DNA from: Lachnospiraceae bacterium | Lineage (GTDB): Bacteria > Bacillota > Clostridia > Lachnospirales > Lachnospiraceae | Assembly: GCA_017527205.1 (NCBI GenBank) | Contig: JAFXQK010000006.1 | Span: 19,461-83,460, forward strand | Direction: 5' to 3' | Length of the DNA stretch: 64,000 nucleotides | Part shown: positions 19,016-29,014 of the stretch, piece after piece | Layout: the number at the start of each line of letters is the position of its first letter | How positions within the stretch are numbered: the first letter of the stretch is position 1 | Program-made: the position numbers and the translations under genes | Notes under the pieces: model-generated | What the model saw: only the letters and a program-made list of their open reading frames with translations | The model's database searches: none | Told to the model about the DNA's origin: nothing

Positions 19016-19282
19016 ATGAAAAAAATTTTAATCGCTATTATAAGATTATATCAAAAATATCTTTCTCCAATGAAAAGAACAAAATGCCCTTACGTTCCAA
19101 GCTGCTCTTGTTATGGATTAGAAGCTGTAGAAAAACATGGAGCACTGAAAGGAGGGCTTTTGGCGTTTTGGAGAGTTTTAAGATGTAATCCTTTTTCAAA
19201 AGGAGGATATGATCCAGTTCCGGATGATTTAAGAGAAATGAATTTTGTGAAAATGAAATTTATTTCTAATAGGAAGAAATAG
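19016..19282 (+). CDS. yidD: Membrane protein insertion efficiency factor YidD
   Basis: An 88-residue protein with the family's cysteines in CPYVPSCSCYGLEAV and the RCNPFSKGGYDPVP motif. It is a small membrane-associated protein proposed to help YidC. The ATG at 19016 is preferred over a TTG six bases upstream; no strong ribosome binding site is visible, so translation may be coupled to rnpA, which ends 9 bp before. Confidence 0.93.
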   Translation: MKKILIAIIRLYQKYLSPMKRTKCPYVPSCSCYGLEAVEKHGALKGGLLAFWRVLRCNPFSKGGYDPVPDDLREMNFVKMKFISNRKK

Positions 19283-19299
19283 CGATGCCAGGAGGATAA

Positions 19300-20625
19300 A
19301 TGGAAGTAATTGTCTTTACACAAAATTCTACCTTCATCATTGGTTGGGTGTCAAAATTGCTTGGCTTGATCATGGAAGGAATTTTTTCCGTGCTTGATCT
19401 GATCGGACTTCCAAACATCGGTCTAGCAATCATTCTCTTCACGATCGTTGTCAATCTGCTGATGCTGCCCCTGACCATTAAGCAACAAAAGTTTTCAAAG
19501 CTGTCCGCAAAAATGCAGCCGGAAATTCAGGCAATTCAAAGCAAATATAAGAATAAAAAGGATACGGATTCCCAGATGGCCATGAACCAAGAGGTTCAGA
19601 TGGTTTATGCAAAATATGGCGTATCTCCCACAGGTAGCTGTATGTATTTATTGATTCAGATGCCGATCATTTTTGCTTTGTACCGCGTCATTTACAGCAT
19701 TCCCGCTTATGTTACAAAGATTGGAAATACCTTTGGAGTTCTTGCAGAAAAAATAATCTCAACGGACAATGCAGAATTTCTAAAAAACAGTGACATAAGC
19801 TCCATTGCCAACACAGTTGCTCAGTTTTCCAAAAATATGAGCGCCGATATGACAAAGGGTGTCATTGACGTATTAAACAGACTCTCTTCCGCTGACATTG
19901 CAACCATCGCGGATCATTACAATTTGAATCATCTCACTTATAACGGAAATTTAATTCTGGGAAAAGGCGGATTGATTGAGACCTATAATAATTTTCTGGG
20001 ATTAAACATTGGAAATGCTCCGAGCAGTATTGTTAAGGAAGCCTGGGCTGCCGGTTCCTATGGTCTTGTCATTGGTGCCATCATGATTCCTCTTCTCTCC
20101 GCCCTGACGCAGTTCATCAGTGTAAAGCTGATGCCTCAGCAGCCTAAGAGCGGTAACGAGCAGGCAGATTCCATGGCAGAATCCATGAAGATGATGAATA
20201 TGTTTATGCCGCTGATGTCCGCATGGTTTTGTTACTCCTTTGCAGCCGGCATGGGCCTCTACTGGATTGCAGGTAATGTTGTTCGTACCATCCAGCAGGT
20301 AATCATCAATAAAAACATTGATAAAATGGATTTTGACCAGATCATCAGTCAGAATAAGGAAAAGAGCGCAAAGAAATTAGAAAAAATGAAGCTGCAGCAG
20401 GAGCGCCTTAACGCTTATGCACAGATGAATACCAAAAACATTCCATCTCAGCAGCCGAGAAAAACCATGCAGAATAAGGCTAACATTAATTCTAACATTT
20501 CTGAAAAGGAAAAGAATGAGGCGATGGCAAATGCAGAAAGCTCCGGATCAAAGACAAAGACCGGTTCCGGAAGCATGTTTGCTAAGGCCGGCATGGTAAA
20601 GCAATACAATGACAAAAACAAGTAA
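19300..20625 (+). CDS. yidC: Membrane protein insertase YidC/Oxa1 family
   Basis: A 441-residue insertase with the conserved hydrophobic segments (FTIVVNLLMLPLTIKQQKFS; LLIQMPIIFALYRVIYSIP; a late WFCYSFAAGMGLYWIAGN). It inserts and folds membrane proteins with or without SecYEG. No lipobox is seen. Compared with typical Gram-positive versions of about 260-290 residues it has an extra central extracellular stretch (about 150-240) and a basic C-terminal tail of about 90 residues that could contact the ribosome. AGGAGG lies upstream of the ATG. Confidence 0.95.
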   Translation: MEVIVFTQNSTFIIGWVSKLLGLIMEGIFSVLDLIGLPNIGLAIILFTIVVNLLMLPLTIKQQKFSKLSAKMQPEIQAIQSKYKNKKDTDSQMAMNQEVQMVYAKYGVSPTGSCMYLLIQMPIIFALYRVIYSIPAYVTKIGNTFGVLAEKIISTDNAEFLKNSDISSIANTVAQFSKNMSADMTKGVIDVLNRLSSADIATIADHYNLNHLTYNGNLILGKGGLIETYNNFLGLNIGNAPSSIVKEAWAAGSYGLVIGAIMIPLLSALTQFISVKLMPQQPKSGNEQADSMAESMKMMNMFMPLMSAWFCYSFAAGMGLYWIAGNVVRTIQQVIINKNIDKMDFDQIISQNKEKSAKKLEKMKLQQERLNAYAQMNTKNIPSQQPRKTMQNKANINSNISEKEKNEAMANAESSGSKTKTGSGSMFAKAGMVKQYNDKNK

Positions 20626-20655
20626 ATACCAGTGAATCATTGGAGGATTAGTAAA

Positions 20656-21342
20656 ATGGAATATAAAGAGTTTACTGCAAAGACAGTTAGCGAAGCCATT
20701 ACGGATGCCTGTCAGGAATTTGGAGTTACCAGCGATCGCCTTGTATATGAAGTCATTGAAAAAGAATCTGCAGGATTTCTGGGCATCGGTTCCAAACCGG
20801 CTACCATTAAGGCTGCCATTAAGGTGGAAGAGGAAGTAAAGCCCACCGAAGCTCCGAAAAAGGAAAAGAACGAAAAGGAATCTCCTGCATCCTTTGAAGA
20901 ATGTGCTAAGACCTTTTTAAGAGACGTATTTGATGCAATGAAGATGGAGGTTGCCATCGTAGCAAAGTTCAATGAGGAAGAAAGAAACCTCGACATTGAG
21001 CTGAGCGGCGATGACATGGGAATGCTGATCGGTAAGAGAGGTGCTACCTTAGATTCCCTCCAGTATCTGGTGTCTCTCGTTGTTAACAAGAACACGGATG
21101 ATTACGTTCGTGTAAAGGTTGATACCGAGAATTACCGTGAGAGAAGAAAGGAAACCTTAGAGAACCTTGCTAAGAATATTGCTTATAAGGTAAAGAGAAC
21201 GAAGCGTCCTGTTTCCTTAGAGCCCATGAACCCCTATGAAAGAAGAATCATTCACTCCGCTCTGCAGAATGACAAATATGTTACGACCCACAGCGAAGGG
21301 GAAGATCCTTTCAGAAGAGTGATTGTTTCCCTGAAAAAATAG
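20656..21342 (+). CDS. khpB: RNA-binding protein KhpB (Jag)
   Basis: A 228-residue protein with an N-terminal Jag domain (about 1-50, EFTAKTVSEAITDACQEFG), a charged linker, a KH domain with the GKRGATLD loop, and an R3H domain with RRIIHSAL near the C-terminus. It binds RNA and, with KhpA, affects cell elongation in related bacteria. GGAGG lies before the ATG at 20656; an upstream in-frame GTG at 20632 lacks support. It ends the yidC operon. Confidence 0.94.
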   Translation: MEYKEFTAKTVSEAITDACQEFGVTSDRLVYEVIEKESAGFLGIGSKPATIKAAIKVEEEVKPTEAPKKEKNEKESPASFEECAKTFLRDVFDAMKMEVAIVAKFNEEERNLDIELSGDDMGMLIGKRGATLDSLQYLVSLVVNKNTDDYVRVKVDTENYRERRKETLENLAKNIAYKVKRTKRPVSLEPMNPYERRIIHSALQNDKYVTTHSEGEDPFRRVIVSLKK

Positions 21343-21732
21343 TTGATGTATGTTATGGAATGACTCGAGTCTAGCATAAGCTTTAATAACAAATCATTTT
21401 ATCTTTATAAAATATGGGTATATTTATCCCTTTTACAATTGTGTGTCCAATATAAATTTGCCAAATTGATAAAGTGAATTATCAATATTTATTAATATCA
21501 ACTGGCGTTAGCATTTCATATTTAGTAGTAAATCATTAGAGAATCACTTTTGTAAAATTATTTTTTGAATTTATGTATATTTTTTAGGGAATAGTTGGTT
21601 GTTTTAGTTTGTATAAAAAATATGTAGGTGAATAAACTGCATGTTACGTGAAAACATGGAAAACCAAGCGTTACTTAGCATCACAAAGTATGAAAAGTGA
21701 CAATTGGTTTTTCTTGCATTGGAGGATTATTT
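21343..21732. other. 390-bp AT-rich gap between khpB and mnmE
   Basis: No gene is evident. It holds a palindrome GACTCGAGTC (21362-21371) flanked by TTATG/CATAA just after khpB, and an inverted repeat TTGATAA/TTATCAA (21466-21485). No convincing promoter or strong terminator with a T tract was found. Confidence 0.5.
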
Positions 21733-23211
21733 ATGGAGAAGATGAATGACACGATTGCTGCCATTGCTACTGCCCTCTCCGACTCCGGGATTGGAATTGT
21801 AAGAATCAGCGGTGATCAGGCTTTGGAAATTGCCGATTCAATTCTTCGAAACAAAAATGGAAAAAAATTTGTATGCTCTGCGAAAAGCCATACGATTCAT
21901 TATGGATTTGTTGTAGACGGCAAAGAGGAACAGAAATCAATGAAGATCCTTGATGAAGTCATGGTTTCCGTTTTTCGCGCTCCAAAGAGTTATACAAAGG
22001 AAGACGTTGTCGAAATCAATTGTCACGGCGGCGTGCTTGTGACAAAGAAGGTGTTGGAGCTGGTGCTTCATGCAGGTGCAAGATTGGCCGAGCCTGGTGA
22101 ATTTACGAAAAGAGCCTTTTTCAATGGAAGGATTGATCTTGCTGAAGCAGAGGCCGTGATGGATCTGATTCATTCCAAAAATGAATTGGCGTTAAAGGCC
22201 TCCACTGCGCAACTTCGAGGAGACCTCTCTGATAAGATTCGTTCCATGCGCGAAGAGATTTTATATGAAATTGCATTTATAGAATCCGCGCTGGATGACC
22301 CTGAACATATCAGCCTGGACGGTTATCAGGACAGGTTAAAGGAAAAATGTGATCAGCTGATCAAAGAAGTGCAAAGACTCTTAGATACTGCAGAAAATGG
22401 TAAGATGATCAAGGAAGGCATATCTACGGTGATCCTTGGAAAGCCCAATGCAGGAAAGTCTTCTCTTTTAAACATGATTCTTGGTCAGGAACGTGCGATC
22501 GTCACGGATATTGCCGGTACGACAAGAGATGCCTTGGAAGAATATGTAAATCTTCAAGGAATTCATTTGAATGTCATTGATACGGCTGGAATTCGCGATA
22601 CGGAAGACGTTGTTGAAAAAATTGGCGTAGAAAAGGCAAAAAAATATGCTACGGATGCAGATTTAATTTTATATGTGGTAGATACCTCCGTGGAACTGGA
22701 TGAAAATGACAGGGAGATCCTTTCCATGATCGGTGATAAAAAAACGATCTTTTTGCTCAATAAATCAGATCTTGAGCAGAAGGTCAGGGAAAAGGATATT
22801 CTGGCGCTTTTGAATCAAAGGAACCTTCCTGATGATCAAGATGGATTTATTGATTCGAATTCTGATTTAGTAGAATCATCTAAGGAACGTCTAATTTCCA
22901 TGATCTCCACTTCCGCTGCCTTTGGAAAAGGTTTAGAGGAATTGGAGGTTGAAATAGAAAAGCTTTTCTTCCAGGGTGACATAAAGCAAAATGATCAAAT
23001 TATGATTACCAATCTAAGACATAAGGAAGAGCTTGGAAACGTTCTAAGTTCTCTCCTGCTTGTAAAGCAAAGCTTAGAGGATGGTATGCCGGAAGACTTT
23101 TATTCCATTGATCTTATGCAGGCCTATGCTTCCCTCGGCAACATTCTTGGCGAAGAGGTCGGTGATGACCTTGTGGAGGAAATCTTTTCAAAGTTTTGCA
23201 TGGGTAAATAA
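21733..23211 (+). CDS. mnmE: tRNA modification GTPase MnmE
   Basis: A 492-residue GTPase that with MnmG modifies the wobble uridine of certain tRNAs. The N-terminal folate-binding domain (NDTIAAIATALSDSGIGIVR) precedes a helical domain into which the G domain is set: GKPNAGKSSLLN, DTAGIRDTEDVVEKIG, NKSD and STSA. The C-terminus is FCMGK with the conserved cysteine. An extra polar stretch (about 22825-22890) between NKSD and STSA makes the protein longer than usual. GGAGG precedes the ATG at 21733; an in-frame GTG at 21697 is less likely. Confidence 0.96.
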   Translation: MEKMNDTIAAIATALSDSGIGIVRISGDQALEIADSILRNKNGKKFVCSAKSHTIHYGFVVDGKEEQKSMKILDEVMVSVFRAPKSYTKEDVVEINCHGGVLVTKKVLELVLHAGARLAEPGEFTKRAFFNGRIDLAEAEAVMDLIHSKNELALKASTAQLRGDLSDKIRSMREEILYEIAFIESALDDPEHISLDGYQDRLKEKCDQLIKEVQRLLDTAENGKMIKEGISTVILGKPNAGKSSLLNMILGQERAIVTDIAGTTRDALEEYVNLQGIHLNVIDTAGIRDTEDVVEKIGVEKAKKYATDADLILYVVDTSVELDENDREILSMIGDKKTIFLLNKSDLEQKVREKDILALLNQRNLPDDQDGFIDSNSDLVESSKERLISMISTSAAFGKGLEELEVEIEKLFFQGDIKQNDQIMITNLRHKEELGNVLSSLLLVKQSLEDGMPEDFYSIDLMQAYASLGNILGEEVGDDLVEEIFSKFCMGK

Positions 23212-23268
23212 AATTGCCAGATGAATACGATATAAAATTCAATGTCAATAAAGTAAGGATTTAGCAAG

Positions 23269-23303
23269 AACTTGGGGCTAGGTTTGGATCATCTTTCTGG
23301 TAG
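23269..23303. repeat. Half palindromic element, copy D
   Basis: AACTTGGGGCTAGGTTTGG and the following ATCATCTTTCTGGTAG match the left arm of copy C (36141-36215) with few changes, but the right arm is missing. It lies between mnmE and mnmG. Confidence 0.65.
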
Positions 23304-23343
23304 TATTTTAAATGTTTTGTTGAATATAGTTTGAGGTAAGATC

Positions 23344-25449
23344 GTGAGTGAGATAAGGGAAAAGGTTGATGTTTGCGTTGTTGGTGCGGGACATGCCGGC
23401 TGTGAGGCTGCGCTGGCTTGTGCGAGATTAGGATTGGAGACCGTGATCTTTACGATCAGCGTTGACAGCATTGCGCTGATGCCCTGCAATCCGAATGTCG
23501 GTGGTTCGTCAAAGGGACATCTGGTCCGTGAGCTGGATGCTCTTGGCGGTGAGATGGGAAAAAACATTGATAAGACATTTATTCAGTCAAAGATGCTAAA
23601 CGTGTCGAAGGGTCCAGCCGTCCACTCTCTTAGGGCGCAGGCAGATAAGGCAGAATACTCTCGCGCCATGAGAAAGGTGCTCGAGAGTCAGGAGCATCTT
23701 ACCATTAAACAGGCAGAGGTCTGCGAGTTATTGTGGGAGGAGATACCAGATCATCTTTCAAATTGCAAGGATAACAATGAAAATGATTGCGTAGTGAATA
23801 CTCAAATAAATGATGAAGATCATAGAAACATTCAGGAGAACGATCAGAATGAAAGCTATCAAAATGAAAGCTATCAAGAAGAGAACCATCTTTTAGGTTT
23901 TGAAAAAAAGGTGATCGGTGTCAAGACCTTTACGGGTGCGGTCTATGAATGTAGAGCAGTTATCTTATGTACTGGTACGTATCTTCGTGCAAGATGCCTT
24001 TGCGGTGAAGCAATTACCTATACAGGTCCCAATGGATTACAGGCTGCCACGCACCTTACCGAATCTCTGAAAAACATGGGAATTGAGCTTCGCCGATTTA
24101 AGACGGGAACGCCTGCCAGAATGGATGGCAGAACAATTGATTATTCTAAAATGGAGGAGCAATTCGGTGATGAAAGAATTGTACCCTTCTCTTTTTCTAC
24201 GGATCCGGAAAGCGTTCAAAAGGAGCAGGCTTCCTGCTGGCTGACCTATACAAATCAGGCAACACATGACATCATCCGTGCCAACCTTGACCGCTCTCCC
24301 ATTTATGCAGGAATCATTGAAGGAACGGGTCCAAGATATTGTCCGTCCATCGAAGATAAGGTAGTAAAATTTGCGGAGAAAGAACGACATCAGGTGTTCT
24401 TGGAGCCGGAAGGCCTGCATACACATGAAATGTATGTCGGTGGCATGTCCTCTTCTCTTCCGGAGGACGTGCAGCTTGCGATGTACCGTACCGTTCCAGG
24501 CTTGGAGCATTGCAAGATTGTGAGAAATGCCTATGCCATAGAATATGATTGCATCAATGCAAAACAGCTCTACCCTTCTCTCGAATTTAAGAAGATCAAG
24601 GGTCTGTTTGCAGGTGGTCAATTTAATGGAAGCAGTGGTTATGAGGAAGCTGCCTGTCAGGGCTTGGTTGCTGGAATCAATGCTGCCATGGAGCTTTTGG
24701 GCAGGGAATTCCTTGTGATGGATCGCTCGGAAAGCTATATTGGCGTACTGATTGATGACCTTGTGACGAAGGACAATCGTGAGCCCTACCGCATGATGAC
24801 CTCTCGGGCAGAATATCGTCTTCTGCTCCGTCAGGACAATGCAGATCGAAGACTTCGGAAAAAGGGTTATGAAATTGGCCTGATTTCTGAGGAAGAATAT
24901 CAAGATCTGTTATGTAAGGAAAAACTGATCGAGCTTGAGATTTCGAGATTAAAGGATACCAAAGTTGGTGCCAATAAAGAAATTCAAAGCTTTTTGGAGC
25001 GTCATGACAGCATGAGTTTAAAGACTGCCGCTTCCCTTGCAGAGCTTATTTGCAGACCAGAGCTGGACTATGAAAAAATTGAAGAAATTGATGCAGGTCG
25101 CGTAGAGGCTTATGCAGGCTACTGCTCCATGGAGAATGTTCGAAGTAAGTATTTGACTGCAGATGGCAAGCTTTCGAAGGAAATCATAGATCAGGTTGAA
25201 ATTGAGATTAAATATGAGGGCTACATTGTAAGGCAAAAAAGACAGGTGGAACAATATAAAAAGCTGGAAAAGAAAATGATTCCCGCAGATTTGAATTATG
25301 ATGAGGTTCCTTCTCTTCGACTAGAGGCAAGACAGAAATTAAAGGAGTTTCGTCCCGTCTCGTTAGGACAGGCATCCAGAATTTCAGGTGTCTCTCCCGC
25401 TGACGTTTCCGTGCTACATATTTATTTAGAGCGCCATAAAAATAATTGA
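23344..25449 (+). CDS. mnmG: tRNA modification enzyme MnmG with low-complexity insertion
   Basis: The FAD-dependent partner of MnmE in wobble-uridine carboxymethylaminomethylation, 701 residues. The FAD-binding motif [11 protein letters not shown] (residues 13-23), [13 protein letters not shown], and the [14 protein letters not shown] segment are conserved. The usual length is about 625-630; the excess is an Asn/Glu/Asp-rich stretch at about residues 134-187, including a duplicated QNESY. The start is GTG with GAGG upstream. It is followed closely by rsmG. Confidence 0.96.
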   Translation: MSEIREKVDVCVVGAGHAGCEAALACARLGLETVIFTISVDSIALMPCNPNVGGSSKGHLVRELDALGGEMGKNIDKTFIQSKMLNVSKGPAVHSLRAQADKAEYSRAMRKVLESQEHLTIKQAEVCELLWEEIPDHLSNCKDNNENDCVVNTQINDEDHRNIQENDQNESYQNESYQEENHLLGFEKKVIGVKTFTGAVYECRAVILCTGTYLRARCLCGEAITYTGPNGLQAATHLTESLKNMGIELRRFKTGTPARMDGRTIDYSKMEEQFGDERIVPFSFSTDPESVQKEQASCWLTYTNQATHDIIRANLDRSPIYAGIIEGTGPRYCPSIEDKVVKFAEKERHQVFLEPEGLHTHEMYVGGMSSSLPEDVQLAMYRTVPGLEHCKIVRNAYAIEYDCINAKQLYPSLEFKKIKGLFAGGQFNGSSGYEEAACQGLVAGINAAMELLGREFLVMDRSESYIGVLIDDLVTKDNREPYRMMTSRAEYRLLLRQDNADRRLRKKGYEIGLISEEEYQDLLCKEKLIELEISRLKDTKVGANKEIQSFLERHDSMSLKTAASLAELICRPELDYEKIEEIDAGRVEAYAGYCSMENVRSKYLTADGKLSKEIIDQVEIEIKYEGYIVRQKRQVEQYKKLEKKMIPADLNYDEVPSLRLEARQKLKEFRPVSLGQASRISGVSPADVSVLHIYLERHKNN

Positions 25450-25457
25450 GGTTTGAT

Positions 25458-26189
25458 ATGTTATCAAATATTTATGATACTCATTTCTTTGAAAAGGATT
25501 TAAGTGAGTTAGGGCTAACCCTTTCAAAGGAACAAATAGATCAGTTTTTGAAATATTATGAATTATTGATTGAGTGGAATGAGAAAATCAATCTCACTGC
25601 CATCACGGCATACGAGGATGTTTTGAAAAAACATTTTATAGACAGTCTTTCCCTTTGCAAGGCAATGGAGGTTCAAAAGGAGCTTTCGGTAATTGACGTA
25701 GGTACCGGAGCGGGATTTCCTGGACTTGCGTTGAAGATTGCTTTTCCAAATTTAAGGATGACACTTTTAGATTCCTTGAATAAGCGAATTGTTTTTTTGA
25801 ATCAGGTGATTGAGGAGCTAAAGCTTACTAAGATTGAAACCATTCATGGCCGCGCGGAGGATTTTGCCGGAAAGGCAGAATATCGTGAAGGCTTTGATCT
25901 TTGTGTCTCCAGGGCTGTTGCTAATTTATCGACGCTTTCAGAGTATTGTTTGCCTTTTGTGAAAATCGGTGGACTGTTTATTTCCTATAAATCTGAAAAG
26001 ATTGAGGAAGAAATGAAGCAGGCGAAAAATGCCATTTCAATTCTTGGCGGTGGAGTAAAGAAACAAGTGGAGTTTACTCTCCCCTCCTCTGACATCTATC
26101 GCAATCTTGTTGTGATAGAAAAGATAAAGAATACACCGAAGAAGTATCCAAGAAAAGCAGGACTTCCTTCTAAAGAGCCCTTATGTTAA
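25458..26189 (+). CDS. rsmG: 16S rRNA 7-methylguanosine methyltransferase RsmG
   Basis: A 243-residue SAM-dependent methyltransferase acting on G527 (E. coli numbering) of 16S rRNA. The SAM loop is VIDVGTGAGFPGLALKI, and KHFIDSL and SRAVANLSTL are family segments. The ATG at 25458 has GAGG 6 bp upstream; an in-frame TTG overlapping the mnmG stop is less likely. It is 8 bp after mnmG and probably translated from the same mRNA. Confidence 0.95.
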   Translation: MLSNIYDTHFFEKDLSELGLTLSKEQIDQFLKYYELLIEWNEKINLTAITAYEDVLKKHFIDSLSLCKAMEVQKELSVIDVGTGAGFPGLALKIAFPNLRMTLLDSLNKRIVFLNQVIEELKLTKIETIHGRAEDFAGKAEYREGFDLCVSRAVANLSTLSEYCLPFVKIGGLFISYKSEKIEEEMKQAKNAISILGGGVKKQVEFTLPSSDIYRNLVVIEKIKNTPKKYPRKAGLPSKEPLC

Positions 26190-26219
26190 AAAATAGTTAT
26201 TTTCTGTATATTTTTGAAG

Positions 26220-26248
26220 TTTACAGATTATTTATTCTTTGATATAAT
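26220..26248 (+). promoter_or_regulatory. Promoter for the orphan histidine kinase
   Basis: TTTACA (26220-26225) and TATAAT (26243-26248) are 17 bp apart, about 85 bp before the ATG at 26334. Confidence 0.7.
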
Positions 26249-26298
26249 GATAAGTGTGTCTTATTCTTTATGCATATTTTTACCATATGAAATAATTT

Positions 26299-26322
26299 AA
26301 AATAGAACATATGTTCTATTTT
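26299..26322. promoter_or_regulatory. 24-bp perfect palindrome with LexA-box-like core
   Basis: The core AGAACATATGTTCT, extended by AAAAT/ATTTT on each side, is a perfect palindrome. The GAAC-N4-GTTC core matches the SOS box of Gram-positive LexA. It lies downstream of the promoter and directly against the GGAG ribosome binding site of the histidine kinase, where a bound protein would block transcription, or an RNA hairpin would mask translation initiation. Confidence 0.65.
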
Positions 26323-26333
26323 GGAGACAGAAA

Positions 26334-27293
26334 ATGAATGAATCATCCAGAATAAAATTACAATCAATTCTGAATTCCATGGAAACAGAGGCAGATCCGC
26401 TTGCCGTTCAGTTGGAAACCTATCAGAATGAGATTAACAAATTAGAATTAGAAATTGACCGGATCAAAGAGCAATACTCTGAGGCTGATTTTGTTTTTTC
26501 GCCCAGAACTGGAAAGCAAAACGAGGAATATAAGCAAAAGCAGTCAGAATTAGAGCTATTAAAGAAAAAATGTGAACAGATACAGGAGCGCTATGACCAA
26601 ATCAATCAAAGTATTGATTTGGTTGTTGAGGTGCTTGCTTCCGAGAATGATGGTGATGCTTCCAAAAATGGTTTGCTTTATCAGGAGCAGGATCGTCAAC
26701 GGATCGCCAGAGATTTGCATGATACAGCCCTGCAGCACATGTCCTATTTGGTTTCAAAGTTAGATTCCTGTAAGAGCTTTATTGATACTGATCCCATAAA
26801 AGCAAAGATGGAGCTCTCTATCGCAAGACATAATTTGAGTGAATCCATAGACGAGATTCGAGGAATCATTTATAATCTTCGTCCTATGGTATTGGATTCA
26901 GATGGTTTTCACTCCACTCTCATTAAATTTATCGAGAAGTTCAACGAGGATAAGGAATTTGATATTACCTATGACATCGAAGATCTCTTTTGTGAGGATC
27001 AGCTTGTACTGATTACGATCTATCGGATTATTGAGGAGTGCTTTTCTAATATTAAAAAGCACGCAGAGGCATACAAGATTCATCTGATCGTTCAGGAACA
27101 AATTGGTTCTTATTACATCTATGTTGAGGATGATGGTAAGGGCTTTGACGTCGATCAGGTGATGAAAAATAATAATTTACAATTTGGACTTTCCATTATG
27201 AAAGAAAGAGTGAGTCTTCTGGGCGGAAACATTACCATAACTTCTTCTAAAAATGCCGGTACCAGAATAAAGATACTAATTCCGGAAGGTTAA
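26334..27293 (+). CDS. DegS-like cytoplasmic sensor histidine kinase
   Basis: A 319-residue kinase without membrane segments. Residues about 25-105 form a coiled coil, followed by a HisKA_3 dimerisation domain with the phosphoacceptor histidine in RQRIARDLHDTALQ (about residue 129) and a HATPase domain (EECFSNIKKHAEA, VEDDGKGFD, FGLSIMKERVSLLGG). This matches the DegS/NarL-partner class. No response regulator gene is adjacent, so its partner is elsewhere. It has its own promoter, a palindromic operator and a strong terminator, so it is monocistronic. Confidence 0.88.
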   Translation: MNESSRIKLQSILNSMETEADPLAVQLETYQNEINKLELEIDRIKEQYSEADFVFSPRTGKQNEEYKQKQSELELLKKKCEQIQERYDQINQSIDLVVEVLASENDGDASKNGLLYQEQDRQRIARDLHDTALQHMSYLVSKLDSCKSFIDTDPIKAKMELSIARHNLSESIDEIRGIIYNLRPMVLDSDGFHSTLIKFIEKFNEDKEFDITYDIEDLFCEDQLVLITIYRIIEECFSNIKKHAEAYKIHLIVQEQIGSYYIYVEDDGKGFDVDQVMKNNNLQFGLSIMKERVSLLGGNITITSSKNAGTRIKILIPEG

Positions 27294-27335
27294 AGTAATC
27301 ATTAGGTTCTTCTTTGTATATAGATATAATATATG

Positions 27336-27374
27336 AATCCCTTGTAGGTATAATAATCCTCCAAGGGATTTTTA
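27336..27374 (+). terminator. Rho-independent terminator of the histidine kinase gene
   Basis: AATCCCTTG pairs with CAAGGGATT, with AGG/CCT extending the stem inward, followed by TTTTATTATC. It lies about 40 bp after the stop codon. Confidence 0.85.
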
Positions 27375-27540
27375 TTATCTTTCGTTTGGTTAAAAGGCTA
27401 TTTGTATGATATTATAGTTGGTATTGTTACAAAAGACATTTTGAATATAAATATATGAGACTATATGTTAGAAAATTATTAATTTAAAATATGTTATTTG
27501 AGAATATGATGATCAGAAATAAGCAAAATTAAAATATATA

Positions 27541-27585
27541 GAGTGAAAATATGTAGAGTGAAAATATGTAGAGTGAAAATGTATA
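27541..27585. repeat. Three 15-bp tandem repeats
   Basis: GAGTGAAAATATGTA occurs twice exactly and a third time with one or two changes. The rest of the gap (27375-27900) is AT-rich with no gene, promoter or other structure that I can support. Confidence 0.7.
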
Positions 27586-27910
27586 GGTAAAGTTCAAAAG
27601 TATGTTGATCTGAAGCAAATAGATTTAATATTAGTTAAATAAAATTTTGTATATAAAATATTGAACGCTTATTCGCTACTGGTAGTATGATATATTGTTT
27701 CTTTATTTTATTCCATAAAAATTTCAAACGGACAAACATATCTAAAAAGGAACTTTAAGTATATAATCAGAAAAACCTGAAATGAAAAATATAAAAAAAT
27801 CCCTTGAAATTAATATTAATAAGAACAGGCCAGTTCGATCCAATACTATCTCATAAAAAACTTTGTATATATATTTTGCCATACCCTATATCTTGTATTT
27901 ACTATGTGAA

Positions 27911-27926
27911 TGTTTCACGTGAAACA
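27911..27926. promoter_or_regulatory. parS: parS centromere site 1
   Basis: TGTTTCACGTGAAACA matches the 16-bp parS consensus exactly. ParB binds and spreads from it to organise the origin region for segregation. parAB lies about 300 bp downstream. Confidence 0.95.
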
Positions 27927-27979
27927 TTTATTTTGCCTATCAAAATCTATTGTTTTAAGAATCAAAAAACACTATATTG

Positions 27980-27995
27980 TGTTTCACGTGAAACA
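27980..27995. promoter_or_regulatory. parS: parS centromere site 2
   Basis: A second exact TGTTTCACGTGAAACA, 69 bp after the first. Further half-sites (GTGAAACA and TGTTTC) follow at about 28023-28054 but do not form a full site. Confidence 0.95.
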
Positions 27996-28154
27996 TTGTG
28001 GTCTAAATATAGTAAAGTAAAGTGAAACATGTTTCGACATACTTCGTGAAACATAAACAAATAGAAATATGGAAACACAATATCTAGTGGTCACTAAAAC
28101 ATACTGAAAGAAGAAAAATTTAGAAAAAAGAATGTTTTTTTGTTAATTATATAG

Positions 28155-28183
28155 TAGTCAGTATTTATCAAAGGTGATATAAT
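28155..28183 (+). promoter_or_regulatory. Promoter for parAB
   Basis: TAGTCA (28155-28160) and TATAAT (28178-28183) are 17 bp apart, 40 bp upstream of the parA ATG. The -35 is weak. Confidence 0.5.
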
Positions 28184-28222
28184 AAATGCACAAAAAGAAT
28201 TGGAAAGGTGTGATTCTGGACT

Positions 28223-28996
28223 ATGGGAAAGGTGATTGCAGTCGCAAATCAGAAAGGCGGCGTTGGTAAAACAACGACTTCCATCAATTTAGCTGCTGGT
28301 CTGGCAGTAAAGGGTCAGAAGGTTCTTATCATTGATACGGATCCGCAGGGCAATGCAACCAGTGGATTTGGTGTTGATAAGAATGATTTGGAGAATACAA
28401 TCTATGAATTAATGCTTGGGGAGTGTTCAATTAAGGATTGTCTCTTAAAGGATGTTGTACAGAATGTCTCCATCATTCCTGCAAATGTCAATCTTGCCGC
28501 AGCAGAAATTGAGTTAATCGGGAAAAAAGAAAGAGAATATATCCTAAAAAATGAAGTTGATTATATTAAGGATGACTTTGATTATATTATCATTGACTGT
28601 CCTCCTTCTTTGAATACGTTAACGATCAATGCCATGACAACGGCAGACAGCGTTCTTGTTCCGATTCAGTGTGAGTTTTATGCTTTGGAAGGACTGAGTC
28701 AGCTGATTCATACTATTAACCTTGTAAGGGAAAGATTGAATCCAAAATTGGACATTGAGGGCGTGGTATTTACCATGTTTGATGCGAGAACGAATTTGTC
28801 TGCTCAGGTAGTTGACAATGTTAAGACAAATTTGAAATATCATATTTATCAGACGCTCATTCCCAGAAACGTTCGATTGGCAGAAGCTCCAAGCTTTGGT
28901 ATGCCAATTACTCTGTATGATCCAAAATCAGCAGGTGCAGAGGCATACTTAAAATTGGCCGAAGAGGTAATTGAGAGCGATAAAAAGAAGAAGTAA
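28223..28996 (+). CDS. parA: Chromosome partitioning ATPase ParA (Soj)
   Basis: A 257-residue ATPase with the deviant Walker A KGGVGKTTT (residues 11-19), Walker B in YIIIDCPPSLNTLT, and the FDARTNLSAQV segment. It works with ParB in origin segregation and, in B. subtilis, controls DnaA. AAAGGTG lies somewhat far upstream (14 bp). parB follows after 18 bp. Confidence 0.96.
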   Translation: MGKVIAVANQKGGVGKTTTSINLAAGLAVKGQKVLIIDTDPQGNATSGFGVDKNDLENTIYELMLGECSIKDCLLKDVVQNVSIIPANVNLAAAEIELIGKKEREYILKNEVDYIKDDFDYIIIDCPPSLNTLTINAMTTADSVLVPIQCEFYALEGLSQLIHTINLVRERLNPKLDIEGVVFTMFDARTNLSAQVVDNVKTNLKYHIYQTLIPRNVRLAEAPSFGMPITLYDPKSAGAEAYLKLAEEVIESDKKKK

Positions 28997-29014
28997 AAGG
29001 AGACAAAATAGATC

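Noticed and set aside
24037..24903. 288-codon minus-strand open frame inside mnmG
   Set aside because: It is a shadow frame of a well-conserved gene with no start signals or recognisable motifs.
27804..28025. 73-codon open frame in the gap before parA
   Set aside because: It spans both parS sites (reading VSRET twice, as parS does in that frame), has no ribosome binding site and odd composition.
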